Shown here: one piece after another, positions 59,682 through 64,000 of the stretch
Position numbering within the stretch: position 1 is the stretch's first letter
Layout: every line of letters begins with the position of its first letter
Assembly (NCBI GenBank): GCA_963677785.2
Contig: CAXXDH010000003.1
Span: forward strand, 2,914,001-2,978,000
From: G963665495 sp963677785
GTDB lineage: Bacteria; Desulfobacterota; Desulfovibrionia; Desulfovibrionales; Desulfovibrionaceae
DNA: 64,000 nt
Direction of reading: 5' to 3'
Translations under genes and position numbers: made by a program
The notes under the pieces: generated by a model
Database searches by the model: none
What the model was told of the DNA's origin: nothing
The model's input: only the letters and a program-made list of their open reading frames with translations

Positions 59682-62600
59682 TCATGCGCTGCCAATGTCG
59701 CCATGCAGCCAGACGCGCAGCAGCGACAACAACTTGCGCGTTTCAACCGGTTTGGAAAGATAATCGTTGGCCCCGGCCTGGATGCATTTGGTTCTGTCAT
59801 CCTTCATGGCCTTGGCGGTCAGGGCGATAATGGGCAACTTATGAAAGCGTTCCTGCCGGCGGATTTCCCGTATGGCTTCGTATCCGTCCATTTCGGGCAT
59901 CATGATGTCCATCAGGACAATATCGACATCGGGATTCTTTTCAAGCCGGGTCAGACAATCCTTGCCGTTGGCAGCTTCCAGGACCTCCATGCCTCTTTCT
60001 TCCAGAATGCCGGCCAGAGCGAAAAGGTTGCGCATGTCGTCGTCCACAATAAGAATACGCTTGCCCTGAAGCTCGGTTTCCTTGTCGTGCACCATGCGGA
60101 TGAGCCGTTGTTTTGCCTTGGGCAGGTTCGTTTCGACCCGATGCAGAAACAGGGTCGTTTCATCCAGGAGGCGTTCCGGCGAGCGGGCGCCTTTGATGAT
60201 GATCCGTTCCGCAAACCGGGACAGGTTGGCCTGCTCGTCGGCAGTCAAATCCTGCGCCGTATAGACGATGATCGGCAGGTTGCTTAATTTGTCCGCCTGG
60301 CGAATTTTGGCCAGCAGGTCAAATCCGGACATGCCCTGCAGCCGAAGGTCCAGAATCATGCAGTCGAAACTTTCCTTGTCCAGCAGTTCGAGGGCTTCTT
60401 CTCCGGTGGCGACCGCAGTGGTGATGACGTCGCTGTTGCCGATAAGTTCCTTGACGTTGCGTTGCTGCTGCGGATCGTCTTCCACCAGCAGCAGTTTTTT
60501 GACCGGAGAGGAAAGGGCTTCTTCCACGGTGAACAGGGCGTGTTCCAGTTCCTGAATGGTGACGGGCTTTTGGAGAAAGCCGATGGCTCCCATCTTCATG
60601 CCTTCGAGGTGCTCGTCCGCGGCTGAGATGAAATGGACCGGTATATGGCGTGTTTCCGGCGAACCTTTGAGATGCTCCATGACCTGCCAGCCGTCTATGC
60701 CGGGCAGGGTGACATCCAGGACCACCGCGCTGGGCGAAAAGGCCTGCACCAGATGCAGTCCGGATTCACCATCCGGGGCGAGCAGGCATTTAAAGCCCCG
60801 GCTGTGCGCCAGTTCCATGATTCCCGGCACGAACCCGGAGTCGTCTTCAATGATCAACAGCGTTCTGTCTTCCGGGCAGATATTTTCGCGGTCGTCGCGC
60901 GGGAACGAATCCGGAAGCCTGGCCAGGGTCTCGGCTGCCACGATGTCGCATTCCGGACGCCGTGGGGCATGTTTTCGCTTTGGTTTTCCCTCCCTGTCCT
61001 GCGTACGCGCGCGACTGTTTAGCGTATCAAAGTGTTGGGGCAGGTACAGCATGAAGGAGCTCCCTTTACCCGGCGAACTATGCATCCGAAGTTCGCCGCC
61101 CAACAGAGCCGCCATTTGTCTGGAGATTGAAAGCCCCAGGCCTGTACCCCCGTATTTGCGGCTGGTGGTCCCGTCCGCCTGTTGAAAGGCTTCGAAAATG
61201 ATATCCTGTTTGTCCGGGGGGATGCCGATGCCCGTATCGTTTACCGTGAAAACCACTGCGGAAGCGGGAGGCAGAGGCAGGTCCGCCGGGTCTTGGGCGG
61301 GATCTCCCGGCCTGATGGTCATGGTGATGGAGCCCTGTTCGGTGAACTTGACCGCGTTGGAAAGCAGGTTGCGTAGAATCTGTTGTACGCGTTGCGGGTC
61401 AGTGGTGATGTTTTCGGGGAGATCTTCGGCAACATTGAAGGACAGGCTCAGGCTTTTTTGGGCGGCCAGTGGACTGAAAATCCGGTAGAGACTGCCGGTA
61501 AGCTCGTCAAAGACAACGGGCTGGGCGGCAATATCGATTTTGCCGGACTCCACTTTTGCCAGGTCCAGAATTTCATTGATCAAAGAAAGCAGGTCCTGTC
61601 CGGAGGAGTACACCGTGTTGGCGAATTCCTTCTGTTTTTCAGACAGAGTGCATTCCTTGTCGGCAGCCAGAAGCTGGGACAGAATAATGATGCTGTTGAG
61701 CGGCGTACGCAGTTCGTGGGACATGTTTGCCAGGAACTCCGTTTTATAGCGGCTGGCGCGTTCGACTTCCTCGGCCTTGAGTTCGAGCTCGCCCTGTATT
61801 TTTTCCAGCTTTCTGTTTTGGGCAAAGGTGGCGTCCTTCTGGTCCTGGAGCGCCTGGTTGCGTTCTTCCAGTTCTTCATTGGTGACGCGCAGTTCCTCCT
61901 GCTGCTGCTGCAGGCGGACTTGTGATTCCTGCAGAGCTTTGGTCTGCTCCTGCAGCTCTTCATTGATGATCCGCAGTTCCTCCTGCTGCTCCTGGAGCTT
62001 TGCTTCGGAGCTGCGCAGGGCGGCCGCCTGTTCTTCGAGTTCCTTGTTGGTGCGTTCGGTTTCTATCTGGTGCGCTTTGAGCGCTTCGGCCTGCTCGCGT
62101 GTTTCATGCAGCAGCTGTTGTACTTTATTTCTGGATTGCGCGGACTGCAGTGCAATCGAAATGCTTTCTTTGCAGCGTTCGAGGAATCGTTTGTCAAGCT
62201 CGGAAAAAGGATTGAACCCGCCGAGTTGGATGACGCCGAGCACCTCGTCGTCGTAGACCAGGGGCAGGATGGCGAAATGAGGGGGGATCTTGCGTCCGAC
62301 GCTGAAATTGAGGCTGGGCGCGTTGCCCAGGAGGTTGTTGAAAATCAGGGTTTGCCGTTCGAGAGCAGCCTGACCGACCAGACCCTGGCCGAAATTCAGT
62401 TTGTTGTAGTTGCCGTCGCGTTCGGAAAACGCGTGGCTGGCGATCAGGTGCAGTGTGTCGCCTTGCTGTGTTACAAGATAAACTAGGCCGAGCTTCGCGT
62501 CGATGTACTTGACAAGGAAGCTGATGTATGTCTGGCAAAGTCGTTCGATATCCTGTTCGCCTCTCAAGGTGTCGTCCAGGTGTCCCTTGCCGTTAATCAG

Positions 62601-63848
62601 CCAGTCCTCGGCATTTTTGCGTTCGTCTTCTTCCCGCAGGGTTTTGGCCATATGGTTCAAGGCGTTGGCCAGGTCGCCGATTTCATCCTGGCGGTCGAGG
62701 TCAAAGGAAACATGGAAGTTGCCGGATGCAATGGAAGAAGCGAATTCCACACCCTGGGTCAACGGCTTGGAAATACTGTTGGTGATCATGATCGACAGCC
62801 AGCTGCCTACAAAAATCAGCAGCAGGACGATCAGGCTGATGCTGGTGACAATGCGGTTGAGCCGGGAAATGACCTGTTCGCCGCGTTTATGGGCCGTGCC
62901 TGCAATGTCGTTGGCATATTGGGTTGCCTTCGCGGTCACTTCTTTGATTTTGGAGATAATGTCATGCAGTCTTTTATTGTATTCATCTCTGCTTTGAAGA
63001 TACAAGGCTTGCTTTTCCAGAATACCGTCGTCGGACAGCAACATCTCCTTGAAAAGGGGAAAATTTTCCACAGCCTGGTTCAGGATGGCCTTGTCTTTTT
63101 CCGGGAGTTCTTTCCCCAGAGTGTTGGCCAGGCGATGGATGTTTTCCAATGCAGAAAAAAGTTTTTCCTTTTTAGGGGAAATATAGTCGCTGTCTTCAAT
63201 GGAAAGGATGCGGGTAGCGGCAAGTTCAAGCTCGCTCAAGGCATTGAGCAGGTCCAGCGTATTTTTTGCAAGTCCATACGTGGAACTGATAAAATTTTCC
63301 AGATAACCTGAAGAGGATTCATTGAGCGTCGTTGCGCTGAAAATGCTTAATTCATTATTGTCCAACAGGGTGTAGAGATGGTTCTTGTCCTCATCGATAA
63401 GATGCGAAAAGGCTTTCAACAGTTCGGAACATTCCTGCTTGATCGTCAGATTACGGATTTTGCTGTCTTTGATTTCATGAAACAGATTTGAGAAAAGAAC
63501 ACCCGTATTTTTTGCGGTCGTGTTTATCAGGCCTGCATGTTCCAGGGCAACGAGGTTTGCGTTGAGGTTGGTCAGCGAATTTTCAAAGACCTCATTGGTC
63601 TGTTTGATACGCTTCAGGTCCGGCGCTGAAAAGAGATTGTAAAAACCGGATTCCAACTTGGCAAGGTTGTAGCGGGTAAGTTGAAATCGCGTGTTCTCCT
63701 TGACGGTTGTATTGAGCAACTCATTGAGTACACTGCGGAAATTGTGGATGCTGAGCGTTGATACAATGCTGATGGCCAGGATGCCGCCGATGAGCAGGAC
63801 AAAGTTGAGCAGCAGTTTTTTTCTGATGGAAAAGTCCGTTAATCGCAT
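59682..63848 (-). CDS. Large membrane hybrid kinase with GAF and three receiver domains
   Basis: 1388 aa. TM1 at about 12-32, a helical periplasmic sensor of about 290 residues, TM2 near 325-350, HAMP at about 350-405, and a GAF domain at about 435-540 (LNFGQGLVGQAALERQTLIF). A very long coiled coil follows with repeated QEELRxxNEELxE units (about 570-700). HisKA NMSHELRTPLNS has His near 712, and HATPase has GTGLGLSI. Three receivers end it: about 993-1115 (VVLDVTLPGIDG), 1117-1223 (MILDLRLQGMSG) and 1260-1380 (VLMDIMMPEMDG), all with the acceptor Asp. No HPt domain is present, so phosphotransfer to another protein is expected. Operon with the downstream hybrid. Confidence 0.92.
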   Translation of the reverse strand: MRLTDFSIRKKLLLNFVLLIGGILAISIVSTLSIHNFRSVLNELLNTTVKENTRFQLTRYNLAKLESGFYNLFSAPDLKRIKQTNEVFENSLTNLNANLVALEHAGLINTTAKNTGVLFSNLFHEIKDSKIRNLTIKQECSELLKAFSHLIDEDKNHLYTLLDNNELSIFSATTLNESSSGYLENFISSTYGLAKNTLDLLNALSELELAATRILSIEDSDYISPKKEKLFSALENIHRLANTLGKELPEKDKAILNQAVENFPLFKEMLLSDDGILEKQALYLQSRDEYNKRLHDIISKIKEVTAKATQYANDIAGTAHKRGEQVISRLNRIVTSISLIVLLLIFVGSWLSIMITNSISKPLTQGVEFASSIASGNFHVSFDLDRQDEIGDLANALNHMAKTLREEDERKNAEDWLINGKGHLDDTLRGEQDIERLCQTYISFLVKYIDAKLGLVYLVTQQGDTLHLIASHAFSERDGNYNKLNFGQGLVGQAALERQTLIFNNLLGNAPSLNFSVGRKIPPHFAILPLVYDDEVLGVIQLGGFNPFSELDKRFLERCKESISIALQSAQSRNKVQQLLHETREQAEALKAHQIETERTNKELEEQAAALRSSEAKLQEQQEELRIINEELQEQTKALQESQVRLQQQQEELRVTNEELEERNQALQDQKDATFAQNRKLEKIQGELELKAEEVERASRYKTEFLANMSHELRTPLNSIIILSQLLAADKECTLSEKQKEFANTVYSSGQDLLSLINEILDLAKVESGKIDIAAQPVVFDELTGSLYRIFSPLAAQKSLSLSFNVAEDLPENITTDPQRVQQILRNLLSNAVKFTEQGSITMTIRPGDPAQDPADLPLPPASAVVFTVNDTGIGIPPDKQDIIFEAFQQADGTTSRKYGGTGLGLSISRQMAALLGGELRMHSSPGKGSSFMLYLPQHFDTLNSRARTQDREGKPKRKHAPRRPECDIVAAETLARLPDSFPRDDRENICPEDRTLLIIEDDSGFVPGIMELAHSRGFKCLLAPDGESGLHLVQAFSPSAVVLDVTLPGIDGWQVMEHLKGSPETRHIPVHFISAADEHLEGMKMGAIGFLQKPVTIQELEHALFTVEEALSSPVKKLLLVEDDPQQQRNVKELIGNSDVITTAVATGEEALELLDKESFDCMILDLRLQGMSGFDLLAKIRQADKLSNLPIIVYTAQDLTADEQANLSRFAERIIIKGARSPERLLDETTLFLHRVETNLPKAKQRLIRMVHDKETELQGKRILIVDDDMRNLFALAGILEERGMEVLEAANGKDCLTRLEKNPDVDIVLMDIMMPEMDGYEAIREIRRQERFHKLPIIALTAKAMKDDRTKCIQAGANDYLSKPVETRKLLSLLRVWLHGDIGSA

Positions 63849-64000
63849 AAGTGGCGTTGTGGATTGAGGTTCGTGTTATCGATTATAGAATCGTCGTCTA
63901 TTTTCGTTTGCTCTCTACTTCTGTCCATAGCACATGTGATCATTGAATAAAAGCAAAAGGATGTCTTGAAGAAGGGGCCCGAGGGGCGGGCGGGGTACTA
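63849..64000. other. Right edge, upstream of the hybrid kinase
   Basis: About 150 bases with no supported gene. It contains the promoter and leader of the minus-strand hybrid kinase, with no clear elements recognised. Confidence 0.4.

Overview
The window looks like chromosome from a Desulfovibrionaceae-type sulfate reducer, an anaerobic delta-proteobacterial lineage now called Desulfobacterota. This is inferred from several features: many large multi-domain histidine kinases and sigma-54 response regulators, a fused FAD/4Fe-4S/CCG D-lactate-dehydrogenase-type flavoprotein, a class III (oxygen-sensitive) ribonucleotide reductase under a cobalamin riboswitch, and a TauE/SafE anion exporter with universal stress proteins. 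No rRNA, tRNA or CRISPR array was seen. Most of the window is GC-rich. About 46.7-48.7 kb and 57.1-57.8 kb are clearly AT-rich and carry signs of transfer.

Layout. 0-9.3 kb: a truncated sensor kinase, a GspE/ExeA pair, a YheT-like hydrolase, and an NtrB/NtrC-type kinase-regulator pair. 9.3-11.4 kb: a chemoreceptor. 11.8-17.7 kb: a Lon protease with a receiver domain spliced into it. Divergent from it is a probable operon of small helical proteins, a TauE/SafE exporter, a tandem universal stress protein and small membrane proteins. 18.5-21.8 kb: a decaying locus (RND pump, CpxR-like regulator, CpxA-like kinase) with frameshifts and a deletion junction. 22-29.3 kb: a DUF3089 hydrolase, a trypsin-nuclease fusion, and assorted envelope, PHP and TPR genes. 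29.5-33.8 kb: a sensor kinase, a 36-residue microprotein and a sigma-54 regulator. 33.9-44.6 kb: a methyltransferase, tandem 2-hydroxyacid dehydrogenases separated by what looks like a translation-coupled attenuator, four beta-carbonic-anhydrase domains in three genes, and the D-lactate-dehydrogenase-like flavoprotein. 44.7-57 kb: a receiver-TPR protein, an AT-rich glycosyltransferase-like gene, two insertion sequences with target duplications, a TPP enzyme, and riboswitch-nrdD. 57-64 kb: an IPTL-CTERM-like secreted protein and two hybrid kinases.

The most interesting signal links two loci about 18 kb apart. The intergenic region between the Lon-receiver gene and the exporter/stress operon carries palindromes of the form GTTGC-N5-GCAAC. 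So does the region after the sigma-54 regulator at 32449-33804. At both places a near-identical sigma-54-like promoter follows, and the first gene downstream encodes the same small helical motif (A-F-A-E-A-G...D-E-A). I infer one regulon controlled by the 29.5-33.8 kb kinase-regulator pair. It would include a receiver-gated Lon protease, universal stress proteins, an anion exporter and an uncharacterised microprotein family.
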